Both the position numbers and the translations under genes were made by a program. From NCBI GenBank assembly GCA_015657535.1, contig JADHZB010000890.1:1-64000 (forward strand): DNA of 64,000 bases, given 5' to 3'. The stretch comes from Nephromyces sp. MM_2019 (Eukaryota; Apicomplexa; Aconoidasida; Nephromycida). Shown here in pieces: positions 37,286 to 50,269 of this stretch (positions are counted from its first letter, which is position 1; every line of letters begins with the position of its first letter). The notes under the pieces are model-generated. The model made no database searches, was not told the origin of the DNA, and saw only the letters and a list, made by a program, of their open reading frames with translations.

Positions 37286-37933
37286 ATGGGGGACTTCCTC
37301 AAGTCATCGTGCTATTTCAGATCTTATCCTACCAAACTCTTCATGACACTACTTATTTTTAATCAGATTTTGATTGTATATTCATTGGCAAATCAGCAGT
37401 CTCATCAGCCTTATGCAACACCTAAATTGAAAGGTACTATAATTGATGAAGAGATATTCAACATGAAAGATGTATCAATAAGCTTAGATGGTGGTGATCG
37501 CATGGAATTCCCTTCTGCTGATGGGTCTTTTTCAATTGAAAATATTACAATTGGTAACCATTTAATCGAATTTTTTCACACAGAAATAGAATTCCCATCC
37601 TTCTATGTAAAGGTATACAAATCTGACACTGGAGAATCAACAATTTTAGATTGCTTTTTATATGATCCCCACTATTTAAATTATAGAAAAGCACACCCTC
37701 CCCTTATAATAAGGCCTATCCGTAAAAGAAGCCTTATTGTTACACCGCCCAAACTTCCAATTCTTGGGTTTTTGAAAAACCCTTTAATTATCTTTGGATT
37801 GATTTTTTTTGTTTTAATACAATTCTTACCCCAGTTAAACAAAATGGCAGAGCAAGCTGAAGCTGCTGCAGACCCAAATTATAACGCTGCAATTGAAAAC
37901 CCGGATTCTGAATTTATATCAAAGCTCTCTTGA
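37286..37933 (+). CDS. EMC7: ER membrane protein complex subunit 7
   Basis: A 215-residue single-exon frame. EMC7 is a lumenal/membrane subunit of the ER membrane complex, which inserts tail-anchored and multi-span proteins. Residues about 16-35 are a hydrophobic signal (KLFMTLLIFNQILIVYSLA). Residues about 48-150 form the carbohydrate-binding-like beta-sandwich: KGTIIDEEIF, SADGSFSIENITIGNHLIEF and a Tyr/Pro-rich close, like the TDGSF..DIP.G.Y.VEV pattern of human EMC7. The segment PLIIFGLIFFVLIQFLPQL is the single membrane span, followed by KMAEQAEAA and a short cytosolic tail ending EFISKLS, like the EF..RLF of other EMC7 proteins. The tail is shorter than in animals. Confidence 0.92.
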   Translation: MGDFLKSSCYFRSYPTKLFMTLLIFNQILIVYSLANQQSHQPYATPKLKGTIIDEEIFNMKDVSISLDGGDRMEFPSADGSFSIENITIGNHLIEFFHTEIEFPSFYVKVYKSDTGESTILDCFLYDPHYLNYRKAHPPLIIRPIRKRSLIVTPPKLPILGFLKNPLIIFGLIFFVLIQFLPQLNKMAEQAEAAADPNYNAAIENPDSEFISKLS

Positions 37934-39021
37934 CTTTTGGCTTGATAAACTTTAAGGAAATTTTAGAGCTTTTATTTATCTAATTCTAATTTATTAATAC
38001 TTCTCAAACTACTTAACACATTCTGTACAATCAAAATGAACAATTACTTTCTATTATAAGCATAATGTTTTGGAAAATTTAAATTGACAAATAAAAGAAA
38101 TTATTTATAGCTTTTCCACTGAGATTCTAAGATAAATAAGAATGTTTTTAAATGATCTCGGGGGAAAAATTCATTTTATTTGTTATTTTGTGAATCCATT
38201 TATCCAGGTCATATGATATAAGATGACTTTATTACTTCCAATGAACCTTTGAGAACAAAATACAGATTAACATATTCTTTAAAAATTTTAATTTTATTTT
38301 AATTTGATGGTTCAATTTCTAAATTTTACATAGATTACCTAAATTCTCTCAAGCATCTATCTGCTTTTGCTTTAGGTTAGAAAAGAATTAGGAAATATGT
38401 GATAATTATATATAATAATTAAATAACTGAAATTTTTCAAAATACTCTTTTTTATTAAGAATATGTAAAATCCGATTTCTCTTCGTGTTATGTTACCTAC
38501 TGTAATAAAACTATTTTTAATTGAGCATATAGTAAAAATTAAAGGATTAGATTCAATTCTTTTGCTATGGGACCTAAAGTTAGGTAAAGTCTCAGATATT
38601 TAACTTTAATGCCTTGTCATATATATACATATCAAGGTACAACATAATTATCTAGATTATGTAGTTGATTCCACATATATTTCAAGTTTGGAGGCTTCTT
38701 CATATGCAAGATTGAAAATTTACACTTAATTATTCTAATCTAGCCTCTGAGTAGCATTAACAAAATAAGCAATTAATAACTTAAAATCAAAAGTTAGTAC
38801 TCTAACAGACTAAGGTTAACACAAAGCTTTGAACAAAAACAATTTTAATTTCAATCAATTTTGCCCTCGACTTAGAGTTGTTATAAACTTATTATACCTA
38901 TCTTAAACTGTGCTACTAACCTTCAAATACTATATTAACCATCAATCGGATTCTAATTTTCAAATCATATCGTTAAAAGATTTAAAAATATTATTATAAT
39001 ACCAAAGAGACTGATCTCACA
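37934..39021. other. AT-rich spacer
   Basis: Between EMC7 and PHF5A, same strand. No gene seen. Confidence 0.55.
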
Positions 39022-39648
39022 ATGGCGGCAAAGCATCGTAAGAGACTAAACGTTTCATATATTGATTACAACTTCAATCATATTCTACATTATCACTTAT
39101 AACAGATCCCGACTTGATTATGTGTAGGAAGCAACCGGGAATAGGTAAGATAACCAAAATAATTTCTTATCGCCATCATTTTCTCAATTTAATATTATTT
39201 TATATAGCTATAGGTAGACTTTGTGAGAAGTGTGATGGCAAATGCCCAATCTGTGATTCCTATGTTAGACCTCACACATTAGTACGGATTTGCGATGAGT
39301 GTAATTATGGTAGCTTTCAAGTAAGCTTGATAATTTCAACAATTAATAACTAATATGCTCTAAGAATATCTTGTAGAACACTATGATCACTTTCAATAAA
39401 ATCCTTATCAATCCATTTCAGGGTCGATGTGTAATTTGTGGTGGTCAAGGGATATCAGATGCATACTACTGTAAAGAGTGTTGCCAATGCGAAAAAGATG
39501 TAATGTCATTAATTTATTTATATTTATTTTGTTATTTCAAAAAATTTTCAATTTTCAGCGCGATGGTTGCCCCAAAATAGTTAATCTTGGTAGTGCCAAA
39601 ACAGACCTTTTCTATGAAAGAAAAAAATATGGGTTCAAAAAAAATTAG
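39022..39648 (+). CDS. PHF5A: PHF5A / Rds3 splicing factor (SF3b subunit), 5 exons
   Basis: Exons 39022-39037, 39106-39144, 39208-39320, 39422-39499 and 39559-39648 join to 111 residues, almost the same as human PHF5A (110). PHF5A is the zinc-knot subunit of SF3b in the U2 snRNP, contacting the branch site. Near-identical blocks: [64 protein letters not shown] and the end [16 protein letters not shown]. All zinc-binding CxxC pairs are present. The usual TIQEKDRDG is CQCEKDRDG here, adding cysteines. Exon 1 contributes only 16 bases. The conservation gives an excellent check of local intron rules (GT-AG, 60-100 bases). Confidence 0.98.
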
Positions 39649-40908
39649 CTGTTATACTTGAATTTTATTCTCATGCAAGCCTTTTTGTTTCTTATACATA
39701 ATCTATTATAATTTTTTAAAGAATTATTTTACTAAATTATAAAAACCCATTACCAAGGATATATAGAATATCATTTTATATAGGATATTTTCTAATATAA
39801 TTTTTGGATCTTGTTTTGTCGAAATTGACCCCGAAAAAATCACAACCTCAACTTTTAACTTTTTCTTTTCTAATAGTCGAAGATAACCTCTTAATAAATT
39901 ACTCCTTCAAAACTAATAGTGTAAAAAAAGTTGTAAAATTCGAGAAAAATAAAGTATATAAATAATATTGAATAAAGAAATATACCTTAGCAACATCACA
40001 AATAGTTATTATTTAATTGAGCTTAATGAAAAAGTGTGAAGTTAAATTGCAAATAATATATTACATTCCAAAAAAGTATGGCCTAAATAAATTTTATTCG
40101 AAAAAAAAAAAAACTAAAAAAGTTGGAGGAAATAATATACAATAAAATTTTTACTTGAAATTTTGGAGTAATTTGCCTTATTGCCAAATCTGTGTATGTG
40201 AATGTCGAATCTAAAATATTATATTGTAGTTGATTATAGTGAAATTGGAATAGATGTATACACAATTTTATGTATTTCATGTACAATTTCACAACTCCAA
40301 CACATTGATAAGGAATGTTATAACATTGTGAATATAACCACTTTTTCTAACACTAACCAGCAATCCTGCTCAAAGCTAATTGTTTTTTTATGCTAGTTGA
40401 TCTACATCCTGCAATCACTTTGTTTTCTACTTTTTTTTGCCTAAATAAAAATAGTGTACTCATGTAATGTTTAAAGTAATTTAATTAAGAGTACTAGATA
40501 TAATAATCTCTAAATGACAGAGAAGATCACGCAATGTGAAACTACACAGTAAATTTCATCGCACACATACACAGAAGATGTTCTAGCTTTGCAAACAATT
40601 GAAGTGAATTTTTGCCATTAATTAGGCCCCCATAATTTCTTAATCTTATTATCTAGATTTAAATGTATAAGTTAACTTGAAAGTGTATCTTTATTCCTAT
40701 TAAGTACTCTAAGCTTTCATTATACAACTGTTCTTCTTACTTTTATGATTACACTTTCTTCAGTATATTCAAGCCTGCCTTTAGTATACGCAATTTTTCA
40801 TTCTCTATCTTCTTCTCTTTAAATCTGAGAAACAACTGACTTCAATTATTTTAACATTATTGAATTATATAATTTCTTCCTTTATTCAAATACCCCAAGA
40901 TACCCAAG
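39649..40908. other. AT-rich spacer upstream of RPL10A
   Basis: No gene seen. The frames at 40083-40292 (minus) and 40202-40396 (plus) overlap each other and lack recognisable content. The last 200 bases are pyrimidine-rich (CTTCTT words), as often seen ahead of ribosomal protein genes. Confidence 0.5.
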
Positions 40909-42065
40909 ATGAGGTAATTTTATAAACTTCTGAAGACCTACTTAGGGAGAAATTCCCCCTAAGGAATCACTTTGACCTCTACTTATAGATAATGAGAATA
41001 TGGAAACATTATTACTCACCCTATCTTCTGATCTACCTTTAACATTTCATCTTCTTCTTCTCTTTAAATGAAACTGTGACTTATACATACTAATAGAATG
41101 ATTTCTCCTATCACATTAAATAATACTCTGTTTTTCGAAATATATCACCCTATAATCTAATATCTGATAAATAAGAATACTAACATAAAACCAACTAACA
41201 CCTTCATAAAATTCATTTTTTATAGCAAACTGAATCAAGAGAATCTCAAGAAGGCTATTGCCGATATTATCAATAATGCACAAACAAAACCAAGAAAGTT
41301 TGTTGAAACTATTGAGCTTCAAATTGGTAATGATTCCTAACACTCAATATAAACCATAATTCATTTCACCTACTCTTTAAAACACAGGTCTTAAAGATTA
41401 CGATACTCAAAGAGATAAACGTTTCTCTGGAACTGTAAAGCTACCACATATCCCAAGGCCCCGTATGAAGGTAAGATTAGCAATTTTCGATAAAAATTAT
41501 AAGAAAAAATCAAACTAAAATACACTCAGGTTTGTGTTTTTGGGGATGCCGTCCATTGTGAACAAGCTAAAAGCATGGGCTTTGACTATATGGATGTAGA
41601 GGATTTAACAAAATTAAACAAGAAAAAAAAACTAGTCAAAAAACTCGCTGGCAGTTATGATGCTTTTGTTGCATCTCAAGTCCTTATCCCACGTATCCCT
41701 CAAATTTTAGGACCTGGTCTTAACAAAGCTGGAAAATTCCCACTTGTTGTTACTCACAATGATAAGTTAGAGGACAAAATAAATGAGGTTAAGGCTTCAA
41801 TCAAATTTCAACTAAAGAAAGTTTTATGCATGGGGGTTGCTGTCGGTAACTGCGATATGTCTGAGGAACAAATCCGATCTAACTGCACTCTAGCTATCAA
41901 TCTTTTGGTAAATATACATCGAAACATCCTTTTATAAAAATTTTATTTTATAATTTGTTTACTTCTTATTTTTACAAGGTATCACTTCTCAAGAAGCATT
42001 GGAACAATGTTAAAACTCTTCATTTAAAGAGCACTATGGGACCATCCCAAAGAATCTATGGTTAA
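40909..42065 (+). CDS. RPL10A: Large-subunit ribosomal protein uL1 (RPL10A), 5 exons
   Basis: Exons 40909-40913, 41226-41326, 41388-41470, 41530-41907 and 41979-42065 join in phase to 217 residues, exactly the human RPL10A length. uL1 forms the L1 stalk of the 60S subunit near the E site. Seen: [20 protein letters not shown] then [38 protein letters not shown]; the signature [31 protein letters not shown]; and the end [12 protein letters not shown]. Exon 1 carries only the start codon and two further bases, with a 312-base first intron. The gene ends 221 bases from the convergent DRC4 gene. Confidence 0.98.
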
Positions 42066-42286
42066 TAAATGTGCTAAATACAATTACCATGATTTTTTAT
42101 AAAGTAACTTGTAATGAAGTTCTTTAAATATTTAGATTCTTAAAATCCTTCTTAACTATTTACAACAATCCAAAATTTAACAACTAAACTTAATTTCTTT
42201 AAGCATTTAAGATTTTTAATGACATCTAATTTTCATTCGAGCTATAAGTTATATTCATATTGCCTTTGCCAAAAATAAATCTTTCG

Positions 42287-44117
42287 TCAATCTAAATATC
42301 CACCATGAGCTAAGATTAAGTTTTTATAAGATTCCCTTGCTTCAAGCTTAGCAACCTGAATTAAAACATATATAAACTTATATTTTTGTTTTTTAAGTTA
42401 CACCAATTTACTTGTATGTCATTCATTTGCTTAAGAAAGTCACTATCTTTGCTAGCAAAATCTATTCCAAGTCCAGGTCCACTTTCACTAACATAGTTCA
42501 GTTTAGCTGTTGACTAACATAGAACGACTAATGCATAGTTAAAAGTTCAAACATTCTTGAAACGAAAGCATACCAATTTACTAGAAAGTGAAGAAATCCA
42601 ACTTTCAAAGTCATAATTATATTCATAATTTGTCGATGAATATGAGTCCTTGAGTATAGTTATAAATAAGATAATGTTTATTTATTGATTATTTTCTATA
42701 TTACTTTCAATAATTTTTTTTGTATACTGGTATAAATACTTTGTCTTAATTTATGTGCACCCATTTCATTCTCTTTCTTGAACTTTTCTGAGTTTTGATC
42801 TAGAATAAAGTATTGTAGCTTTTGGGTTTTGATCTTATCATTAACTTGCTCAAATTGCCTATTTTTATTTTTAAGAGAATTAGTATATTTAAGCAGTTTA
42901 TCTTCATAGACTTTCATATCTTGACACTCCTGAATATCTGGTAGCGCAGCAATAGACCTTTTAAGATCTTCAAGCTTTTTTGACAGTTTAAATTCGTTCG
43001 CTTTTAACTCTGAATGTTTTGACTAAACAAATCACATCTTTAGATTGAAATTTGTAATCAATTGATTAAATAAAAATACCTGTAACTGGCGAATTTCGTT
43101 TAAATTTTTACTTATTATTTGATTAAAATAATTTTTCAAATCTTGGAGTCTCTGATTAAACTTGTTATGAGATTCCCTTCAATCATTGGTTGTTAATGAA
43201 TCAATTATTAATTTTATTAACTGGATTTTCGGACTACATTATAACCATAGTTTTAAGTCTTTTTCTTTTTCGCGTCTAGTGTAATTTTCTTCATTAATTT
43301 TGCCAAGATTATCATAAATCTAGAAATTAGCACTCGTTAAGATAGCTTTATTCTCATAAAATTTACATTCAGACCCACTTGTTCTAAATTATATATATGC
43401 TTGGCATGTGACCTGACTAGCTCGATTTCACTTTTCCTAGTATATTCCTCAAGGTATTCCCTTTTATAACAATCTGAATACTCTTTATTCTTGTATTCGA
43501 TCTCTGCACCAAGTTTTTGCATTATAACTTCGATAAACTCTTGCTCTATGCTCAGCTTTTGCTCCCTAATAGAAGTTAAACAGTATATTAACTTAAGCTA
43601 TGTTCACAAACTTAATGAGTTACATATAATTAGCTTCTTCCATGTTGACATCATCAATGATTTTTGTGTTTGTGCTAAAGAATTCATGATGACCATTTAC
43701 TATAGCTTGTCTTAAGCTATTTTTCAATTCAGAAGCTTTTATCATGCTTAATTCTGAGGCCTTAAAGGCCTCGGATATAATATTATTACACCTATCCTGC
43801 TCATCCTGTTTAAAATTAAAACAAATTTATTCCATTTAAATTATGTAGAATTGTTTTAAACTAACAATTCTTAAGGCTTCAGACTGTTTGATATTCTGCT
43901 CCAAATCGCTTATAGATTTTGTCAAATCCTGGATCATGCTTGATTCTTTTTCATTTAAATTTCGTATAAATTTCAACTAAGTTTAACAAAATTTAGAAAA
44001 CATATGATGAGTTGGGTAATAGCTGGCTATTAAAACAGTTACTTCATTTCGTAGCCCAGCATTTTTATTTCTTTTTTTTGCAAAATTATCAGGTTTATTA
44101 GGTGGTTTTTGAGCCAT
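42287..44117 (-). CDS. GAS8: DRC4/GAS8-like axonemal nexin-dynein regulatory complex protein, 10 exons
   Basis: Exons 44117-44043, 43976-43866, 43805-43624, 43565-43367, 43319-43246, 43176-43080, 43022-42705, 42648-42574, 42513-42412 and 42355-42287 join with all phases closing to 433 residues (human GAS8 478). DRC4 (trypanin) is a coiled-coil core of the nexin-dynein regulatory complex in motile cilia. The product is almost entirely coiled coil. Diagnostic similarity is in the middle and end: RLQDLKNYFNQIISKNLNEI corresponds to the IKNYYNDITLNNLALI region of GAS8, and KMENDI-type heptads lead to a conserved close (VAKLEARESYKNLILAHG against [20 protein letters not shown]). The N-terminus is a short basic leader (MAQKPPNKPDNFAKKRNKN). 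A different axonemal coiled coil is the main alternative. If correct, the organism builds a flagellum at some stage. Confidence 0.85.
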
Positions 44118-44376
44118 TTTGTTAATCCTTAATTAAAAATATAAATGAAACAGGACAAGAGTCCTTTATAAAATGTTTATTAACTTTCAGATGTCTTAAA
44201 AACACGATAATAAGAATTTACGAAAGGAACGTGGAATTATCTTTTTCTCAAGATGTACTTACACAAATTTTTGACTTATTTCAATTACGCACTGTGCCTT
44301 AGATCTTATCCTTTTGGTTACATGTATAAGATATAGGACTTAGACTCCAAATTGCTATTTAACCGTTGTGGTCACT

Positions 44377-45722
44377 ATGAATTCTCTGAAGATAATATTA
44401 ATAATTGTTTTATGTAATATTACTGAAATATCTCGAATTTTGAAAAATAATTTTCAAGTGAACCTAATTTGCAAACACAACGTTTTCTGCTCGGCCACAG
44501 AAGAAATTGAAGACAATAACAAAAGCACTTTACTTACTGACGACACTAAGTAATATCAAATTGCTTGAACAATATAGAAAGTACAAAATAAATCAATCAA
44601 TTCAGTTTTGAAAATGAACAATTTTTGAAGATTCCATTTTCTTTTCATGTAAAATAATCTACATAAATATAGTAAAAAAGTTTATTTTATTTAGTTTTGC
44701 AGCACAGATAACTTAATTATGGCAATAGATGACGCATCACAGGTAAATTAGCCTTTTGATTGTATCAACTTGGTATTTCTTTTAAGACCTCAAAAATTAA
44801 GCTTGCCGGTGATTATTGCAAAAGGAAAAAAGATTGCAGTTTTCTAGTTATTAACACTGATGAAAGAAGAAGCTCAAAGAATCCTTTCAAAATGAATTTA
44901 TTAGGTCAACCCCACGCAGTATGGCTTTGTTCAGGTTTGTTTGCTAATTTAATCACAGGTATAAATTATTAATTAATTAATCTAAAATTTGATAGGATCA
45001 GGTTGGAGTGAATCTCTAGTAAAGTCAAATTGGGTAAGAAATTAAGTTAAATAATTAAATTTGAATTAGTTTTTAATTTTTAGATGATTGCTGTAAAAGG
45101 AATTGATTTGGAAAGTACAATGAATTTTAACAATTGGCATTTAAATTAATATACATCTTTTTAAATTAGAAAAAATGGAAAATTATGATCTAAAACTAAA
45201 CACTCGTGCGGTGAAAATATTATTAGCATTTGTAAATTTACATGATATTCATAATACCAGAAATGTTTAGGAGGTCAAACACTTGCTAATGGCATAGGTG
45301 GAGCTACCTTAGATTCGGTTGCTGAAACGTAATAAGACTGAATGGATAAACTTTGATAGATTTATTTTAAATTTCTTCAGATGTGACATAGACTCTCAAT
45401 GTATGTTTGTTATCGTCAATATGAATTCCAAGGTAGGAGATTTGAGCTCAATTAGGACAATGAACTTTTTTTTATGCGGTAAAACATAATACTTAATTAC
45501 TATATTCCTAAACACACAAGACTCAATCTCAAGATCAAATAGGGCCTGAGATACATGAATATGGCTGGATCTTAGCTAGTAAGCCACTTATAATTATAAG
45601 TGCACTTGATAGATGATTAAAAGGCAGACGACAAATGACCAGACGAGTTATGCTAGGTAAAAATTAATCAAAACACTAAAGAAGTTAAATATTGATTTTC
45701 CGACTAGAATCCAACGCATTGA
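44377..45722 (+). CDS. Secreted protein with duplicated Cys motif, 11 small exons
   Basis: Exons 44377-44549, 44703-44742, 44787-44934, 44996-45033, 45084-45114, 45170-45210, 45261-45328, 45381-45432, 45521-45578, 45624-45656 and 45709-45722 join in phase to 231 residues. Family not recognised. The start MNSLKIILIIVLCNITEIS is a clear signal peptide. Two related halves follow: GDYCKRKKDCSFLVIN then a Trp-containing close (AVWLCSGSGW), and ETCDIDSQCMFVIVN then EIHEYGWILAS. Each half has an upstream Cys (NLICKHNVFC; RAKCLGGQTL), so the repeat pattern is C...A..YC/TC-x(4-5)-C-x-F-x-V-x-N. This suggests a small disulfide-bonded extracellular or secretory-organelle domain present twice. The last two or three exons are less certain than the rest. 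An upstream GTG-initiated reading adds three residues but the ATG at 44377 is preferred. Confidence 0.7.
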
Positions 45723-46644
45723 AACCGAAAAAGTTATATGAGACACGGGTATGCAAATTTTAAGACTTAAAAAGGAAATCCTATAGACAAATTAATTTAC
45801 AACTCAGTTACCCATTCCTCCAAACATAATCAAGAATTTAAATATTCAAAAGAGTTTGAAAGGTTTTTAAATATATCTCCGTTAAGATTGATTATTAATT
45901 TCATTTGAGTAGAAATTTATGGTGGTTCAATTACACAAGATAATTATTTTGAAAACAATGTTCCTAACACTCTGATTCCAGCCCACTTAGTCAGCAATTA
46001 CGGTCCAAGGAATCAAAATGCTTGAAACAACTTATTTCGTTTTGAAACTATTGCAATATGACTATCTAACTTACCTAAATAGGTTTAAATCTTCCCTAAT
46101 TTATGCAACCGTACATGAACAAGCTTTAAGCACAAATTGAAGTAGTTTTATGAGCTTAAAGAATCCATAGTTCATTCTTTAGTTATCAAGTTTTAAAAGC
46201 GAAGCTTAGTATTTGCGTGCTTATTAAAATCTCAAATTCAGTAAATTTTAACGAGATGTAATTAGGAAGTTAAAATTAATAAATTTAAATTCAATTTTAG
46301 ACTTGAGCTATGTTAAGAATAAGTAAGGATAATACCCATCGCATAAGGTTAATGAATGTAACAACAAAGCTCAATTTCTAATCACATTAGTATAAATTAG
46401 AGAAGCCTAATAAATCAAGCAATGTAGCACAAAAAAATCTTCACTTTATTTCCCTCAAGGTTAATAACCCTTCGTTTTTGGATATTTATAGTGAAAACCT
46501 TCTACTCCCAGCTAGTCACTAAAAGCTTATAGAATATTCATTGCTCACTTACTATACGAATTATATAATATTTATAGCTCTCTCCTAAAGGATAAACATC
46601 TAATATGAAATTGAATAATCTCAGCTGCTTCCTTTGAATACAAA
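45723..46644. other. AT-rich spacer
   Basis: Between the secreted-protein gene and the ABCF gene. Many Leu/Ser/Lys codons occur by chance in short frames, but no exon with family similarity was seen. Confidence 0.5.
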
Positions 46645-49600
46645 ATGTTGAGTGAAACAATCTACAATGCAATCAATTCCCTTTCTAATGGGGTTATTGA
46701 CAACCGAACAATCGAATACATGACTGGTATGTCCCTTAGATTTCTTATCTAGGACTATTCACCTTATACAAATCGATCCTTACCTTATATCTCTTTAACT
46801 TATTTATAAAAGATTTACACTCCATAAGAGGAACTATAACTAGCCCCTCATTTTATTTATTAGGTATGATTTATGAAGAGGCATCTGAAGAATTAACTAG
46901 CTCAACCATTTACGATTTAATTGGCCCTTTCTTTCTGGATTTCAACACTGTTTGTTCTGAGGATGATGCTCGCTCAATATGCGAAACCCTTAAAACAATG
47001 ATATCTTCACAGCCTAATGGTGATTATCAAGGTTATATTATATTTTTATATTTTCTAAATATATTTAGCGACAATTTGACCAACACTTGAAATTTTTAGG
47101 AAATGGTGAGCAACTAAAAAATGATGATGCAATAGCTATGAAAGATTACATTACAAAGCAAAGATTTGATGGTGAGAACTTTCATTTTAATTTGTGATGG
47201 ATTATCGAGCCAATACAAAAATTACATTGGCTATAAATTTCCACTCATGTAACATAATATATAAAAGCTTGTTATTCAACATTATTAATTAATTGATAAC
47301 TTTCAAATTTCCAGGTTTTCATGATCCATTCCTTGGCCTCCAGCCCACAAATGTCAATTACAATTCATCTTTACCAATTAATGAGTCCATTAAGCTTCAC
47401 AAAGCTCAACAGAAGGATAAAGATAAGAAAGAAATGATCTTAAGAGAATGGGAAAAAATGAAATCCCCACTCCCTCCAATTGAGAAGATTCACTCAAATA
47501 AGAACTTGGTAAAGGTTAATGACATCATTTTGGAATCTATATCAGTACAAGTTGGTGGAAAGGACTTACTAAGGGATGCATCCCTTAGACTTGTTAAAGA
47601 AAGGAAATATGGATTGATTGGGAGGTATATATATATGCAATCATTAGTAAATCAGAAATAGAGTATCTTAAGTACCTCTTTTTAATTTCTCTTAAATCAT
47701 TACATCCATATAATTAGGGTACAATATATAATAGGGTAAATTTATTAAATATAATTCCTAATTAAAACTGTAGGAATGGTGTTGGGAAGAGTTCTTTATT
47801 AAGGGCTCTCATTAAAAGAGAAATTTCTGGTATTCACCCAGACATAACAATCGGATGTGTGGAACAAGGTTAGTTTAGGAGATTGAAAACTTAGGGCTGA
47901 ATTTGATGTCATTGATTATAACAATGCCTCTAATTCATTTCTTTATTCATATATTCTAATTAGATTTGATGCTAAATGACACCACAATCTTACAATGTGT
48001 ACTGGACGTGGACACTGAACGCACTTCTTTACTCAAGGAAATTCAAACAATAGGAAATGAACCAGCAGTATGTTAGAAACATTTATTTTTATATTTAATT
48101 AGACCTCGAATATTATATCAAATTTCAGTCTGAAAAAAATGGCAATCGGCTTGCAGTAATATATGATCGACTCGATGAGATTGAGGCACATCTCGCCGAA
48201 TCACAAGCTCAAGATATATTAGCAGGACTTGGTATACCTATAGAAATGCAGGTGAACCCTCAATATTTTTCAATATTGAACAGTTTTTCAAATACTGGAA
48301 TTTTTCTTATGTACTTGTATTTCTCCGATAATTCTAACTTTGTTATATGCCAATATAAGCCTCAGCATAATTACAACATTTAAATAATTATACCTTTTTG
48401 CATAATAAGAAGAATTTTTATTTTAATTACAGAATAGATCAGTTATGCTATTGAGTGGAGGTGAAAGAATGAGAGTTGCTTTATCTCGTGCTCTATTTGC
48501 CGACCCAGACATATTATTCTTGGATGAACCTTCCAATCACTTAGATCTTCATGCTATTGCATGGCTGACTCAATATCTACAAAGCCTTAAGAAAACAGTT
48601 ATTATAGTTTCCCATGCAAGGCAGCTCCTTAATGATGTACGCTTATAAAGTCATCACATACACTTATTTTACAGTATGAATAATCTTATTTACTATTTTT
48701 AAATCAGGTTTGTACAGACATCATACTTTTTGCTGACAAGGTAAATGTATAAAATCGAAAAAAGATAGAAAAATATTATTTTTTATCCTTTTATCAGTCT
48801 CTCAAGTACTATAAAGGCAACTATAATGACTTCGAACAGGTTTGGTTATCAAATCTTATTAAAAATTTTAATATATGTGAATTATGACTAAATTAAATTG
48901 TTTAGGCCTACGCTACTCAATTACAAGTTCAAAAGCGTCAATTTGAAGCTCAAGAACAGAAAAGAAAGCATGTTCAACAATTTATTGATCGATTTAGATA
49001 TAATTCTAAGAGGTCAGAATACACAATAATTACATTTCATTAACATTCATTACCATTGGTTGGGTGCATTTTGCAGAGCTAGTTTGGTACAGAGTCGTAT
49101 TAAGGCCTTACAGAAACTTCCCATGATTGACCTAGTTTTGGATGATCCTACTACTAAATTCGAGTTCAATGATACATCCGATGAATCACTATCACCACCA
49201 ATCCTACAAATGGATAATATTTCCTTTTCATATAATCCAAAAACTCCCGAAGAAAAAGTTATTCTCAAGAATATTGATTTATCAGTCGACATGGATTCTC
49301 GAATTGCGGTATGAACATTTTCTCTAAAAACTTAATTCTTTACTATCTCTCTAAATTAAAAATCCTCAGATCTGTGGAGTGAATGGAAGTGGTAAAACAA
49401 CTCTCCTCTCTCTCCTCACACAATCCCTGGAACCTACCGAGGGTTTTATCCATAGAAATAATAAACTAAGAATAGGCCTATATTCTCAGGAACATATTGA
49501 TCAGCTTGATCTCACTCTTACGGCTGTCCAACAACTTCAAGAGAGGTACATGAACCATTGCTTTTAATTAGTAATTTGATACTAAATACACTTGTAACTT

Positions 49601-50269
49601 TTGAATAGATATCCTGATGCTAATCTAAGTGATGAAGATGCACGTACTTATCTTGGAAAATTTGGTATAACCAAATTACTTGCAATTGAACCCTTGTTTG
49701 TCCTATCTGGTGGTCAAAAATCTAGGGTGTGTATAGCTATTATGGCTTACAGGAATCCTAATTTATTGGTAAATTCATTATCATTTACCACTTCATCTAT
49801 GTAAAAATAATTAAAAGACATATTTTTATGCTGATAAAATTTCCTTGAATGTTAAAAGAGCGTGTTCTACAGAATTAAATTTATTGCTTATATGTTATGA
49901 TTCCTGTAACCTATTCCTTGAAACTACTTGTGTTACTTCTTTTTAAATCTTCCATTGTAAATCACACGCAGATACTGGATGAGCCAACTAACCATCTTGA
50001 TATGGACGCTATCCAGGTTATTTACCCAATATTTAGAATAAATAAGACACAAATATAATTTACATTTGTTACAGGCCCTGTTAGTTTCACTGAAAACATT
50101 TTCTGGTGGTGTCATTATTGTAAGTCACGATGCATTTTTCTTGGAGAATCTTTGTGAAGAAATCTGGCACGTTCAAAAAAGTAATTCATCTTGTAAAAAG
50201 GTTTCAAACTCATTCAAGAGTTATTGGTCAAACTTCCTCAAGATTACTAAGAAAGATACAAAAGTATAA
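46645..50269 (+). CDS. ABCF3: ABCF3/GCN20-type ATP-binding protein, 16 exons
   Basis: Sixteen exons, 46645-46726, 46864-47031, 47100-47171, 47315-47624, 47774-47868, 47964-48067, 48129-48251, 48433-48636, 48708-48740, 48798-48839, 48906-49012, 49077-49308, 49370-49545, 49609-49768, 49972-50016 and 50075-50269, give 715 residues (human ABCF3 709). ABCF proteins are soluble ribosome-associated ATPases; GCN20/ABCF3 partners GCN1 in activating the eIF2-alpha kinase GCN2. First nucleotide-binding domain: Walker [10 protein letters not shown] (about 209), signature [15 protein letters not shown] (about 325), Walker [14 protein letters not shown]. Linker with [12 protein letters not shown]. Second domain: Walker [10 protein letters not shown] (about 527), signature LSGGQKSRV (about 617), Walker [15 protein letters not shown] and VSHD. 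The roughly 190-residue N-terminus with [19 protein letters not shown] supports the GCN20/ABCF3 branch over ABCF1/2. The first H-loop reads VSHA rather than VSHD. Confidence 0.96.
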
